A model generated the notes under the pieces. That model did not search any database, was not told where the DNA came from, and saw only the letters and a program-made list of their open reading frames with translations. Of a stretch of 64,000 nt of DNA, positions 10,666-20,400 are shown in pieces; the first letter of the stretch is position 1; the number at the start of each line of letters is the position of its first letter. The position numbers and the translations under genes were made by a program. This DNA comes from Brachybacterium sp. P6-10-X1 (lineage in GTDB: Bacteria; Actinomycetota; Actinomycetes; Actinomycetales; Dermabacteraceae), in NCBI RefSeq assembly GCF_001969445.1, contig NZ_CP017297.1:1426001-1490000 (forward strand), read 5' to 3'.

Positions 10666-11081
10666 GATCGCCGAGCGATCACCTGGTAGGTGTGCCAGTG
10701 CTTGGGGCCGGCGAAGGAGGCCCCGTCGCGCTCGACCTCCGACATCGAGAGCAGATCGAGCCCTTCGAAGAGCGCCTCCGCCTCCGGTCGTGCGAGATAG
10801 GTGCCGTCGGTGCTCGCCCAGTCGTCCCGGTCGCCGAACAGGTCCACGGCGAGCACCCCACCTCGGCGCAGTGCCCGCCTCACGGCATCCCAGAGGACGT
10901 CGAACTCGGCTCTCGGGACGAACGGCAGTGAGGCGCAGGCCAGCACCAGGTCGGCCGACGGGAGTTCCGTGACCTCGGCCAGGTCCGCGGTGATGTGCTG
11001 CACCGGTTGCTCGGCGGCGAGCTCCGCCATAGCGGCGCTGACGCTCGGATCCACGTCGTCGGCGTGGACGGTGGACCTCAT
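10632..11081 (-). pseudogene. N-terminally truncated class I SAM methyltransferase (TehB-like) remnant
   Basis: The 149-codon frame keeps the middle and C-terminal parts of a class I methyltransferase. HADDVDPSVSAAM resembles the motif II acidic loop. LVLACASLPFVPRAEFDVLWDAVRRALRRGGVLAVDLFGDRDDW resembles motifs IV-VI of TehB-like enzymes. Motif I, the Gly-rich SAM loop, is missing. In the preceding bases the same frame reads ERTLDVL, and a CGDSCRVSVATA stretch lies in another frame, which suggests frameshift decay of LDVxCGDS. Upstream of that the DNA is the 3' end of the SpoIIM-like gene, so the usual 40 or so N-terminal residues have no room. ATG 11081 is the first in-frame start after the break. 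It could still be expressed as a small protein. Confidence 0.6.
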
Positions 11082-11139
11082 GACGGAGCAGTAGCCACGG
11101 AGACGCGACAGGAGTCGCCGCAGGACGTCCAGCGTCCTC

Positions 11140-12135
11140 TCACCCGGCGGTGGCGACGCTGTCGCCGACCATCACCTCGGACAGGTCGCCGGTGATGCCG
11201 CGGCGGTGCACCTGAGCGCCGCGACCGAGCATGAACACCATGAAGGCCAGCCACGCCGCGGCGCCGAGGCCGATGCGCACCGCGGCCGGCAGGCCGCTGG
11301 GCGTCACGAAAGCCTCCAGGAAGCCGGAGATCAGCAGCACCGGCACCAGACCGATCGCGACGGTGACCAGGGCACGGGCGGCCTGGGACAGGGCCCACAT
11401 CCGGGGCAGCGGGCCCGGACGCACCCAGGCCCAGAAGGTGCGCAGGCCGGCGCCGGCGCCGACCAGCACGGCGGTGATCTCGAGCAGCCCGTGCGGAAGG
11501 ATGTAGACGAAGAAGGTCCCCAGGCCGCCGTAGGCGCCCATCACCCCGGCGGACAATCCGATGTTCAGCCCGTTCTGCAGCAGCATGACCACCGGCCAGA
11601 TCCCCGTCGCGCCGAACACGACGGCCTGGACGGTGATCCAGGCGTTGTTCGTCCACACCTGCGCGGCGAAGCCCGAGGCCTCGCCCTCGAAGTAGTAGGA
11701 GACGAAGTCGCGCTGCACCAGGGAGCGCTGGGCCGCCTCGGGCACCACCAGCTCTCTCGCCACCGGGTCCAGGCCGAAGTACAGCCCGGTCACGACGGCG
11801 GAGAGCAGGAAGATCCCCGCGGCGAGCGCGACGGTCCAGCGCGCCGCGTACAGCGCTGCGGGCAGGTCCTCCCACAGGAAGGTGCGGGCGTGCTTCCACA
11901 GAGGGATGCGGGCGCCGGTGATCCGCAGTCGCGCGCGGTGGACCAGCAGCGACAGGTGCGCCGTCAACGCCGGGTCCGGGTTCGTCGACCGCACCGTGGA
12001 CAGGTGGGTGGAGGTCTCCTGGTAGAGGGAGATCAGCTCGTCGGTCCCGGCCGCGTCGAGGGTCCGGGCCCGGGTCAGGGTCCCGAGCCGTTGCCACTGC
12101 GGCCGGTGCACGGCGATGAATGCGTCGGTGTCCAC
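11140..12135 (-). CDS. SpoIIM-like (stage II sporulation protein M family) membrane protein
   Basis: This 331-residue integral membrane protein has a roughly 95-residue N-terminal cytoplasmic region (MDTDAFIAVHRPQWQRL...ETSTHLSTVRS) and five or so transmembrane segments. The conserved family stretch NNAWITVQAVVFGATGIWP is present, as is the loop ILPHGLLEITAVLVGAGAGL. The family is named for forespore engulfment in Bacillus, but non-sporulating actinobacteria carry it beside RDD and MoxR/DUF58 genes, as here; its role there is unknown. The stop codon is followed at once by the broken methyltransferase reading frame. Confidence 0.88.
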   Translation of the reverse strand: MDTDAFIAVHRPQWQRLGTLTRARTLDAAGTDELISLYQETSTHLSTVRSTNPDPALTAHLSLLVHRARLRITGARIPLWKHARTFLWEDLPAALYAARWTVALAAGIFLLSAVVTGLYFGLDPVARELVVPEAAQRSLVQRDFVSYYFEGEASGFAAQVWTNNAWITVQAVVFGATGIWPVVMLLQNGLNIGLSAGVMGAYGGLGTFFVYILPHGLLEITAVLVGAGAGLRTFWAWVRPGPLPRMWALSQAARALVTVAIGLVPVLLISGFLEAFVTPSGLPAAVRIGLGAAAWLAFMVFMLGRGAQVHRRGITGDLSEVMVGDSVATAG

Positions 12136-12251
12136 GGTCTCAGCGTAGGACGCCGCCGTCGCCCGGACCGCCGACGAAAGTCGGAGCCGACTCGGTCGGA
12201 AGCCGACGCTCGACGCTGACCCCGGCTGCCTCGCGGTGTCAGGATGGAGCC

Positions 12252-13103
12252 ATGACGACGACGGGCTCCGCGACGGCCACCCCGGCCGGCCTCGACCGCG
12301 AGGCGGTGATCACGGGGGATGCGGTGCTGCTGGACCTGCGCACGGCCTCGTTCGCCGCCCGCATGCTTGCTGCCGTGATCGACGGGGCCCTGCAGCTGGG
12401 GATCCTCGTCCTCGGCACGGTCGCGGTCGCCGTCGCCGCGGCGCGCGCGGACCTCGACGACGGCCTGGTCGCCGCCGCGATCCTGTCCGCCTCCGTGCTC
12501 GCCTACGTCGGCTATCCGGTGCTCAGCGAGCTGCTGCTGCGAGGGCGTTCCGTGGGCCGCCTGGCGATGGGCACCCGGGTGGTGCGGGATGACGGCGGAC
12601 CTGTGCACGTGCGGCAGAGCCTGATCCGCGCCGTGATGGCGATGCTGGAGATCTGGTCGACCGCCGGGTCGCTCGCGCTCGCCTCGTCCGTGATCGATCG
12701 CCGCTCCCGCCGTCTCGGTGATCTGCTCGCGGGCACTGTCGTGATCCAGGAGCGCATGCGCGATCTCGAGCCCGAGCGGGTCGAGGTGCCCGAGGCGCTG
12801 ACGTCCTGGGCCACCACGGCGGACGTCGGCAGGCTTCCGCTGACGCTGATGCAGGACATCCGCTCGTTCCTGCCGCGCTCGAGGTCCATCCACCCCACCT
12901 CGCGGCGGCAGATCTCCCGCGATCTGCTGCATCGCACGCTCCCGCACGTCGCGCCCGCGCCGCCGCCGGGCACGGATCCCGAGGAATTCCTGGCCGCCGT
13001 GGTGGCCGAGCGGTCCCGACGGGACGAGGCACGCCTGCGGCGTGCCCAGGACCGTCAGGTGGAGCTCTCGGCCGAGGTCCGCGCGGTGCCCTTCAGCGCC
13101 TGA
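12252..13103 (+). CDS. RDD family membrane protein
   Basis: The product has 283 residues. ATG 12252 follows AGGATGGAG. The RDD domain occupies about residues 20-170, with the Arg and Asp of AARMLAAVIDGAL, the glycine-rich loop GRSVGRLAMGTRVVRDDGGPV and the terminal motif DRRSRRLGDLLAGTVVI, plus three to four membrane segments. The C-terminal 110 or so residues are soluble and charged (LPRSRSIHPTSRRQISRDLLH...). RDD proteins are of uncertain function; some are proposed transporters. It diverges from the SpoIIM-like gene across 116 bp, the usual pairing. Confidence 0.88.
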   Translation: MTTTGSATATPAGLDREAVITGDAVLLDLRTASFAARMLAAVIDGALQLGILVLGTVAVAVAAARADLDDGLVAAAILSASVLAYVGYPVLSELLLRGRSVGRLAMGTRVVRDDGGPVHVRQSLIRAVMAMLEIWSTAGSLALASSVIDRRSRRLGDLLAGTVVIQERMRDLEPERVEVPEALTSWATTADVGRLPLTLMQDIRSFLPRSRSIHPTSRRQISRDLLHRTLPHVAPAPPPGTDPEEFLAAVVAERSRRDEARLRRAQDRQVELSAEVRAVPFSA

Positions 13104-13135
13104 CGGGACGCGGCGGCGCAGGGCGACGGGGAATC

Positions 13136-14872
13136 TCAGAGCGCCGGCGGATCCGTCCGCCCGGCGATGAGCACCGGGATCCCGCCCTCGATCGGATGCC
13201 GACGGGCGCACTGTGTGCACCGCAGTGCCGCCTCGGCGCTCGCCAGCGGGCCTCCGCAATCGGGGCACCGCAGCCGCGACCGCAGCCAGCCGGGCACCTC
13301 GGCACCGCCCGTGCCACCGGCCGTCCCGGCGTCGACGGCCGGCGTGAGTTCCGCGGCGGGCGCCCCCCGGCGGGCGGCACTGGTCCCCGTCGCCGCGACC
13401 CCGCCCTCGGCACCCGCGAGATCCTCGTCCTGCACGATCGCGAGGATCTCGTCCCGGATCCGGATCATCGTGGTCTCGCGCTCCGCCTCGACGTTCAGCC
13501 GCAGCAACGGCTCGGTGTTCGAGGAGCGCAGTGAGAACCACCAGCGGTCCTCGGGGCGGGCCTCCTCGTGCCAGTGCTCGACCGTCAGCCCGTCCAGGTC
13601 GTCCGTGCTCACCTCGGGAATCCGGGCCACGTGGTCGCGCACCCGCTCGCGCGCCGCGGCGGCGTCCCGCACCCGGGAGTTGATCTCCCCGCTGGAGGGA
13701 TAGGGGTCGTGCTCGGCGAACAGGGCGGAGGCCGGGGCGTCCGTCTCGGCGAGCGCCGCGAGCACGTGCAGAGCCGCGAGCATGCCGGAGTCGGCGTAGA
13801 AGAAGTCCCGGAAGTAGTAGTGCGCCGAATGCTCGCCGCCGAAGACCGCATCGTGCTCGGCCATCAGCGCCTTGATCAAGGAGTGACCCACCGGGGCGCG
13901 CACCGGCTCCCCACCGGCGTCGCGCACGGCCTCGCCGACGTGACGGGAGGAGACCAGGTTCGCGACCACGGCGGGGCGCTGCTGGCCGGCGGCGCGGGCG
14001 CGGGTCACCTCGCGCCGGGCGATGAGCGCCGTCATTGCCGAGGGCGGGATCGGGGTGCCGGTCTCGTCGAGCACCACGCAGCGGTCGGCATCCCCGTCGA
14101 AGGCGAGGCCGAGATCGGCTCCCTCGGCCACCACGGTCTCCTGCAGTTCGCGGAGGGTCTCGCGGTCCAGCGGGTCGGCGGGGTGGTGGGGGAAGGTCCC
14201 GTCGAGCTCGAGGTGGAGCCCGATCAGCTCGACCTGGTCCAGCGTGCCGAGCACCGCCGGCGCGGTGAGCGCGGCCATGGCATCGGCGGCGTCGACCACC
14301 ACCCGCAGTCGGCGCCGATCGGGAACGGCCACCAGCTCGAGGAGCGTCCGGACGTAATCGGGGAGGGTGTCCAGCTCCTGGGTGCGGCCCTCACCGCGGA
14401 CGGGGATCTCCCCGGCGTCCAGGTAGGCCTCGGCGCCGCGGCGGATCTCCTCGAGCCCGGTCTCGCGACTGACCGGGCGGGCCTCGGGCAGGCACAGCTT
14501 CAGACCATTGTCCGCGGCGGGATTGTGCGAGGCGGTGACCATCACGCCGGCCGCGTGGTGGAGTCCGGAGGCGCAGTACAGCTGGTCGGTCGCGGACAGT
14601 CCGGCGTCGGCGACGATCGCCCCGCGGCGGACGGCCCCCTCGATCACGGCGCGGGCCAGCTCGGGAGAGCTCAGGCGCATGTCGTGGGCGACGATCAGCG
14701 CCGGGGTTTCGAGGTGGTCCGTGAAGGCGGCGCCGAAGGCGCGGGCCACCTCGACGGTCAGCTCCTGGCCGGCGATGCCGCGCACGTCGACGGCCGTGAG
14801 GATCCCGGAGAGATCTGCGCGATCCGCGTGGCCGGTCCGGGACGCGACGGTCGGGCCGGTGGGCTCAGTCAT
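13136..14872 (-). CDS. manB: Phosphomannomutase/phosphoglucomutase fused to a C-terminal Trm112-like zinc ribbon
   Basis: The 578-residue protein starts at ATG 14872 (MTEPTGPTVAS); upstream codons overlap the DUF3499 gene. The alpha-D-phosphohexomutase domains show the catalytic phosphoserine loop TASHNP (Ser115), the Mg-binding DGDADR loop (259-264) and the sugar-binding GGEHSAHYYF. They interconvert mannose-6-P and mannose-1-P (or the glucose forms), feeding GDP-mannose or UDP-sugar supply. After a roughly 40-residue Ala/Gly/Thr linker comes a C-x2-C...C-x2-C ribbon (LRCPDCGG...LRCTQCARRHPIEGGIPVLI), which is a Trm112-family domain. Many actinobacteria encode this as a separate small gene right after manB, so the fusion is notable. 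Its start overlaps the upstream stop by 8 bp. Confidence 0.9.
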   Translation of the reverse strand: MTEPTGPTVASRTGHADRADLSGILTAVDVRGIAGQELTVEVARAFGAAFTDHLETPALIVAHDMRLSSPELARAVIEGAVRRGAIVADAGLSATDQLYCASGLHHAAGVMVTASHNPAADNGLKLCLPEARPVSRETGLEEIRRGAEAYLDAGEIPVRGEGRTQELDTLPDYVRTLLELVAVPDRRRLRVVVDAADAMAALTAPAVLGTLDQVELIGLHLELDGTFPHHPADPLDRETLRELQETVVAEGADLGLAFDGDADRCVVLDETGTPIPPSAMTALIARREVTRARAAGQQRPAVVANLVSSRHVGEAVRDAGGEPVRAPVGHSLIKALMAEHDAVFGGEHSAHYYFRDFFYADSGMLAALHVLAALAETDAPASALFAEHDPYPSSGEINSRVRDAAAARERVRDHVARIPEVSTDDLDGLTVEHWHEEARPEDRWWFSLRSSNTEPLLRLNVEAERETTMIRIRDEILAIVQDEDLAGAEGGVAATGTSAARRGAPAAELTPAVDAGTAGGTGGAEVPGWLRSRLRCPDCGGPLASAEAALRCTQCARRHPIEGGIPVLIAGRTDPPAL

Positions 14873-15239
14873 GCGTGTTCCTGATGACATGCAGGTGACG
14901 GCCTGGCTGCTCGTCCTGATCGGCGGAGTCCCGCGGTGCCCGGGGCGACGGCTCGGGACCGGGTCCGGGCTCCGCGGTGGGCTCCACCCGGGGCCTGACG
15001 GCGTCGGCGAGGGCGACCAGATCGTCGCTGACCTCACTCCCGCTGCCGGGTACGCGCAGCAGTTCCCACCCCCGCGGCGCGGTCATGCCCGTGGCGTGCT
15101 CGCGGCACAGGTCGTAGGCGTGCGGTTCGCTGCTGCGCGACAGCGGCCCCAGCACCGCCGTCGAGTCCTCGTACACGAAGGTCAAGGAGCTCACGGCCGG
15201 TCGCGAGCAGGCGGTTCTGGAGCATTCACGAGCTGGCAC
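14865..15239 (-). CDS. DUF3499 family protein
   Basis: The 124-residue product matches DUF3499, with the pattern CSRTACSRPAVSSLTFVYED, then AVLGPLSRSSEPHAYDLCREHATGMTAPRGWELLRV. The three conserved cysteines and His suggest a metal site. I chose GTG 15239 because homology starts at PARECSRTAC; an in-frame GTG at 15266 would add nine residues. The C-terminal 40 or so residues are Pro/Glu-rich and end inside manB (8-bp overlap). The function is unknown. The gene sits between the zincin-like protein and manB as in other actinobacteria. Confidence 0.85.
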   Translation of the reverse strand: MPARECSRTACSRPAVSSLTFVYEDSTAVLGPLSRSSEPHAYDLCREHATGMTAPRGWELLRVPGSGSEVSDDLVALADAVRPRVEPTAEPGPGPEPSPRAPRDSADQDEQPGRHLHVIRNTHD

Positions 15240-15350
15240 GTCCAGCAGTGTACGCAGGCCGCGCACCGCCTCGTCGGCGGCGCGCCCGGACCAGGATCCG
15301 CGACTGGATCGGACCGGGGAGGGCCCGGCCGCGAGAGCTAGGGTTGACCC

Positions 15351-15806
15351 ATGGATGTCGAACCGCTCCCCTCCGCCTCACCGGGCCCTCGCCCCGGGCC
15401 GCGGCGCCGTGATCGGCACGGGCGCGGCCGGCGCTGGGACCTGATCCCCCCGCACCTGCCGGGGTACCGCACGCGTCGGGACCAGTTCGACGACACCGTC
15501 GCCGAGGCGGGGGCGGCGCTGACCGAACGGTTCCCCCGTCGGCTCGCGCATCTGCAGGTGCTCGTCGAAGAGGTCCCGCCGTCCGATCCCGCCCCCTGGG
15601 AGGACGCGACCGTGCTGCTGGGCCGGGCGCTGCCGCCGACGCGCGAGCATCCCGCGCGGGTGATCGTCTATCGGCGCCCCGTCCAGACCCGCTGCCTGGA
15701 TGACCTGGACGTGGAGACGCTGGTGCGCCAGGTGCTGGCCGAGCAGATCGGTTCACTGCTGAGCATATCCCCGGAGGACGTGGACCCCGAGGCCTGGCTC
15801 GGGTGA
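15351..15806 (+). CDS. Zincin-like metallopeptidase family protein without the HExxH motif
   Basis: The product has 151 residues, with a basic, Arg/Pro-rich first 35 residues. The rest follows the zincin-like family (PF06262 type): VLVEEVPPSDPAPWEDATVLLGRALPP...VIVYRRPVQTRC, then VRQVLAEQIGSLLSISPEDVDPEAWLG. Where peptidases of the family have HExxH in this last helix, this protein has LAEQI, so it lacks the zinc ligands. I recall that actinobacterial members near DUF3499 are commonly degenerate here. It is divergent to DUF3499 and converges with DUF5719. Catalytic activity is unlikely on sequence grounds. Confidence 0.75.
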   Translation: MDVEPLPSASPGPRPGPRRRDRHGRGRRWDLIPPHLPGYRTRRDQFDDTVAEAGAALTERFPRRLAHLQVLVEEVPPSDPAPWEDATVLLGRALPPTREHPARVIVYRRPVQTRCLDDLDVETLVRQVLAEQIGSLLSISPEDVDPEAWLG

Positions 15807-15848
15807 GTCCGCCCGCCGCGAGCCTGCACCTGCTCGGCGAGCCTTCTC

Positions 15849-17486
15849 CTACTCGGCGAGCCGCACGGTCACGTTCTCGGCGTCCAGCTGGGCGGAGGGC
15901 ACCGGCAGGGAGGAGATGAGCTCTCCGCCGGCCCCGTCCGACTCGCGCTGCATCCATCCGGCGTGGACAGCGCCGGGGACGCTGGGCACGACCGTGACGG
16001 CACGGGTGCGCGTCCCGTCGATCGCCAGCTCCTGCCAATCGATGACCCGGGAGGTGCCTGCGGCGAGCTCGACCTCGACGGGGGTGCCGGCGTTCCCCTC
16101 GGCTCCGATCGGCACCACGGTGACGCTCGCGTCCTGGGTGGCGGCCAGGGTCAGCGCACCGACCGCGCCTTCCTGCGGCAGGGCCAGCAGACCGCTCGTG
16201 CTCAGGGCGGGGGCCGGGCTGACCAGTGCGAAGTCGATCGGTGCCCCGACGGTGTCCCCCGGCAGGTCCTGGCCGGTGGCCGCGGTGCGGGCGACCGCGA
16301 GCACGGGGTCCTGGGAGCGGACCGAGATCGAGTAGGTCCCCTCGCCCAGGGAGGTCAGCGGCACCGGGACCACGGCCCCGGCGGGGACGTCGACGTCCTC
16401 GACGGCGGCGTCGGCGATCGGGCCGTCCGGCCCGGTCACCTCGATGGTCGCCGTGGTGTCCGCGCCGCGGGGGTTGGCCAGCACAGCGGTGGGCGTCTCC
16501 CCGGTGACCTCGAGGCCCGGCAGCACGTGCTCGACGGAGGCGGAGGGCAGAGGGGAGAGGATCTCGGCACCGCCGGGGGTGAGACCGTCGCGTTCGGTCG
16601 TCTGGACGTGCATCGACAGCGGGGCGCCGAGCACCGAGGCGTGCACCCCGATGGCGTCGTGGCCTCCGGCCACGGACTCCAGCAGCACCCGCTTCTCCTC
16701 CCCGGGGGCGACGACGACCTGGCTGCGCCCTTCCATCGGGGCGGGGCCGTCCTCGGTCCAGATCTGCACCGAGGCGGTCGCCGGGCGCTCGGTCGGGTTG
16801 CGCAGGACGAGGACGGAGCTGTCCCCGGTGCCGGTCGAGACGCCAAGGAAGGAGGCGTCGGTGGTGGGCTCCTCGCAGCGGGTCAGGGCCAATGAGCGGA
16901 AGTCCCCGCTGGTGGTGGCGCTGGACTGCACGGCATCAGCGACGGGACGGGAGCCCTCGGCGGTGGCCGCCCGCACCGACGGGGTCCGCTCGCTCCGCCC
17001 GAGCGTCTGGACGCCCACCCCCAGGCTCGAGGTCGCCGTCACGTCCTCGAGGGTGCTCCCGTCGGCGTCCATGGTGGTCAGGGACGGAGCGCGGGCGCTG
17101 CCGTCGGCCTCCTGCAGCGTCTCGGAGCCGCTCACGGTGCCGAACAGCAGCGAGGAGTCGGTCTCCAGCGCCACGCTGTTCAGGCCGATCGCATCGTTCG
17201 GCGGGGTCAGCGCGAGCTCGTCGTCGGCCCCCTCGGTGAAGAGTCCCTCCGGGACCTGCAGCGGTCCCGGGCAGCGCAGCGTGCTCGGCCCGGGCTGGGA
17301 CTGGGTCTCGGCCCGGGTCACCGTGGTGGTCCCGGGCGGGGGCGACACGGCGACCGCACCGACAGCCGCGGCCAGGGGGATCAGGGCCGCGACGGCCAGC
17401 ACCGGGCGCGCCCGTCCGCGGCGCGGGGTCCGGTCCCCGGAGACATCGGCCGCATCCTCCAGGGGGCCGGGATCGTTCTCAGCCAT
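15849..17486 (-). CDS. DUF5719 family secreted or membrane-anchored protein
   Basis: The 545-residue protein has a short basic cytoplasmic N-terminus, one transmembrane or uncleaved signal segment at about residues 30-50 (VLAVAALIPLAAAVGAVAVS), and a long extracytoplasmic beta-rich part with repeated RNPTERPATASVQIW-like and LANPRGADTTATIEV-like strands. The C-terminus has TRVIDWQELAIDGTRTRAVTVVPSVPGAVHAGWM, typical of DUF5719. It overlaps the stop of the large glycosyltransferase gene by 8 bp, so the two are coupled and probably act on the same envelope process. The biochemical role is unknown. Confidence 0.82.
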   Translation of the reverse strand: MAENDPGPLEDAADVSGDRTPRRGRARPVLAVAALIPLAAAVGAVAVSPPPGTTTVTRAETQSQPGPSTLRCPGPLQVPEGLFTEGADDELALTPPNDAIGLNSVALETDSSLLFGTVSGSETLQEADGSARAPSLTTMDADGSTLEDVTATSSLGVGVQTLGRSERTPSVRAATAEGSRPVADAVQSSATTSGDFRSLALTRCEEPTTDASFLGVSTGTGDSSVLVLRNPTERPATASVQIWTEDGPAPMEGRSQVVVAPGEEKRVLLESVAGGHDAIGVHASVLGAPLSMHVQTTERDGLTPGGAEILSPLPSASVEHVLPGLEVTGETPTAVLANPRGADTTATIEVTGPDGPIADAAVEDVDVPAGAVVPVPLTSLGEGTYSISVRSQDPVLAVARTAATGQDLPGDTVGAPIDFALVSPAPALSTSGLLALPQEGAVGALTLAATQDASVTVVPIGAEGNAGTPVEVELAAGTSRVIDWQELAIDGTRTRAVTVVPSVPGAVHAGWMQRESDGAGGELISSLPVPSAQLDAENVTVRLAE

Positions 17487-20400
17487 ACATCTCCTCCGCG
17501 GAACGGGTGCGCACGCGCCAGGGGATCGAGATCAGCACGGTCAGGGCGGTGGTGGCGTACAGCAGGATCTGCCACAGGGTCCGGGCAGGCTGCTCGCGAT
17601 GGATGTCGATGTGCCCGCTCTCCCCGGCCGGGACGGTGAAGCCCTGGGCCCAGTCGTCGACCGCGACCGGTTCGAGCTCGGTGCCGTCGAGGGTCGCCCT
17701 CCACTGGCTGTCATGGCGTTCGGACAACAGCACGGTGCGTTCCGCGTCGGCGGCCGGGACGTCCCCGGAGGCGCCGATGACCCCGCTGGACAGGGCGGTG
17801 GACTCCTCACCGCCGAGCACGACGGCGCGCGGCGCCGCATCGATCACGCGCCACATGCCGCCGCGGCTTCCCTCGGTGACCTTCTCCAGCAGCGTGGAGG
17901 TGTCCAGGCTGGACATGAGCTTCGCCTGCGCGCCGGGGTCCCCCTCGACGACGACGTAGGCGATGGCGAGCGCCGAGGTGGCCTGCTCGCCCTCGGCGCC
18001 CGGGTCCGCGCCCGTGGACAGCATCCGTGCCACGGCCTGCCGCAGGGCGGCGTCGGCGGGATCCTCGTCGATGGCCGCGCCGGTCTCGGCGGTGTCCGCG
18101 GCCCGGGCATCGGTGATCGCGGCGTGCTGGATCACCGTGTCCCCGCCGTGGACGACGAGGCGGGCGGTGACGGAGGCGTCCTCCTGCTGCTCCAGCACCA
18201 GCACCCGGGAGCGGGCATCGGTGCGGCCCTGGTCGGCGGCGGCCGCGGGGACCGCACCGCCCTCGACGCGCTCCAGGCGGAGCTGACCGGGCAGCAGCAG
18301 CGTCCACCCGACGACCGTGACGACGCAGACGGCAGCGACCAGCCCGCCGATCAACCCGGTGATCGCGCGTCGTCCGGGGCCGTCTCCCGCCTCACGCCGG
18401 GCGAGGGCGTCGAAGCTCGCCGCGGCGCCGACGGACAGGGCCAGCAGCGTCGCGCTCAGGAGGGCGTGCAGAGGGGCCGGGGCCAGCTGGTCGCCGGCGA
18501 CGGCCACAGGGGTCTCCCGGACCAGCAGCACGGTCATCAGGCCCACGGCGGCCAGCAGCACGCTGAAGCGGCCCGCCCGGCCGGCGTTCCCGGCGAGGCA
18601 CGGGGCGACGAGCGCGCCGAGGACGACGGGGGCCACCGGGAGCATCGGCAGCAGCAGCGCGCCGGTCGCCCCGAGCACCGGGGTGAGCTGGCCCTCGAGC
18701 CCGTGCGCGACGGGCCACAGCCCGAGCAGGTCGGTGGTGGTCGCTGTGCCGGGACGGGCGGGCACCCCGCTGACGGACAGCAGCGTCTCAGGATGGCCGA
18801 GGTAGACGGGCAGATACGGGGCGTGAAGGGCGAGCGAGGGCAGCAGCACCCACAGCAGGCGCAGCCGCCGCCCCGGCACCGTGAGCGCGATCAGGGCGAG
18901 CGCGATGGCCGCCAGCAGCACCAGAACGGGCTGGACCGCCCCGATCACCAGCAGCAGCAGTCCCCCGGCGGCGGCCGCGGAGACGCTCGCCTGGGATGCC
19001 TTGTGGGGCAGGCCGACGGCTCGCCCCACGGCGAGGGCGAGCAGCGGCAGCAGTGCGTGGACCAGCATCAGCGGCCAGGACCCGACGACGAGGGCCGCGA
19101 TGAGGGAGGGGGCGAGCGCCCAGACCGTCGCGATCACCAGACGGGCGCCGACGGCGCGGGTGATCGCCCCGGCCGCCCACCAGGCCGCGAGCGCGCTGAC
19201 CGGCACCACCGCGAAGACGACGCCCTCCACCAGGGTCGAGCCGGTGATCGGCAGATGGCCCAGCAGGCGCAGCAGCGGATCGCCCGGTCCGCGCTCCCCC
19301 AGACCGCCCGGGACCCACGTGGACCAGGCGGCCTCCCAGGCCGCGGGCCAGTTCTCCGGCAGCGCGCGCAGGCCGGGCCCGGTCAGCTCGCCCCGGCCGA
19401 AGAGACCGCGCAGCGCAGCCAGGCCCAGCACGGTCGCGGACAGGGCCACGACGACGCTCCAGAGAACGTGGCGGCCGTAGTCGGCGTCGTCCACGCCGTG
19501 GTGGGTCCCGGAGATCCCCCAGGTGGTGCGGCGGATACGACGGCGACGATCGTCGTCGGCGAACACGCGGGTCCAGACGTCCTCGAGACGTCGGCGCGCC
19601 CCCTCCCCACGAGGCAGGTACAGGGGGGCGAGGCGCCCGGCAGGCACCCGGGCCCGGCGCCGGTCGCGCAGCCCCCGTGCGAGCACCCGGCGCACCCGCG
19701 GCATCGCCGCCGCCCAGGCCCGCAGCTCCATCCCGGCCCGACGGGGCTGGGAGGCGGCGAGGGACCCGGCCATGCGGGCGAGCGTGAGCAGAGGAAGCAG
19801 CAGGAGCAGTCCCAGTGCCATCACCAGGGAACGGTGCTTGAGCTGGACCAGCATTCTGCCGGTGCCCTGCTCGCGCAGCCGTTCGAGGCGGGGCCGGGTG
19901 GGTCGGGGGAACAGCACGCGGGCGGCGGACTGGACCGCGACCCGCTCTCCGGAGCGCCACACGCGTCGGCACAGGTCGATCTCGGCCCATGGGGCGGGGA
20001 GGTCGGGGTCGAGACCTCCGACCTCATGCAGCGTCTGCTCGCGGATCAGCATCCCGGGCAGGGCGACGGCGAGCACGTCCTGGCGCCAGTCGGCCTGTCC
20101 CTGATCGATCTCACCGGGGTCGACACCGGTGATGATGCGTCCGCCGTGGGTGAGGGTGAGGCCGACGTCGACGAGCACGTCGGCCCCGTCGGCGGTCAGG
20201 TCCTGCTCCCGCTCCTCGGCGTCTGCCGCGTCCGCGGCGGGCCCGGGGTCGCTGCGCCGGACGCGCTTGGCACCGACCACGCCGGTCGTCGGGGCCTCGG
20301 CGACCATCGCGAGCTGCTCCGCGAGCGCCGTCAGCGCCGGGGCGGAGCCGTCGACGACGAACCACAGCCAGCTCTCGTCGTCGGCCCCCGGGGTCAGACC

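Noticed and set aside
15820..15861. Direct repeat CTCGGCGAGCC near the end of DUF5719 as an attachment site
   Set aside because: Two short copies 20 or so bases apart with no integrase gene nearby; one copy is in the DUF5719 coding end.
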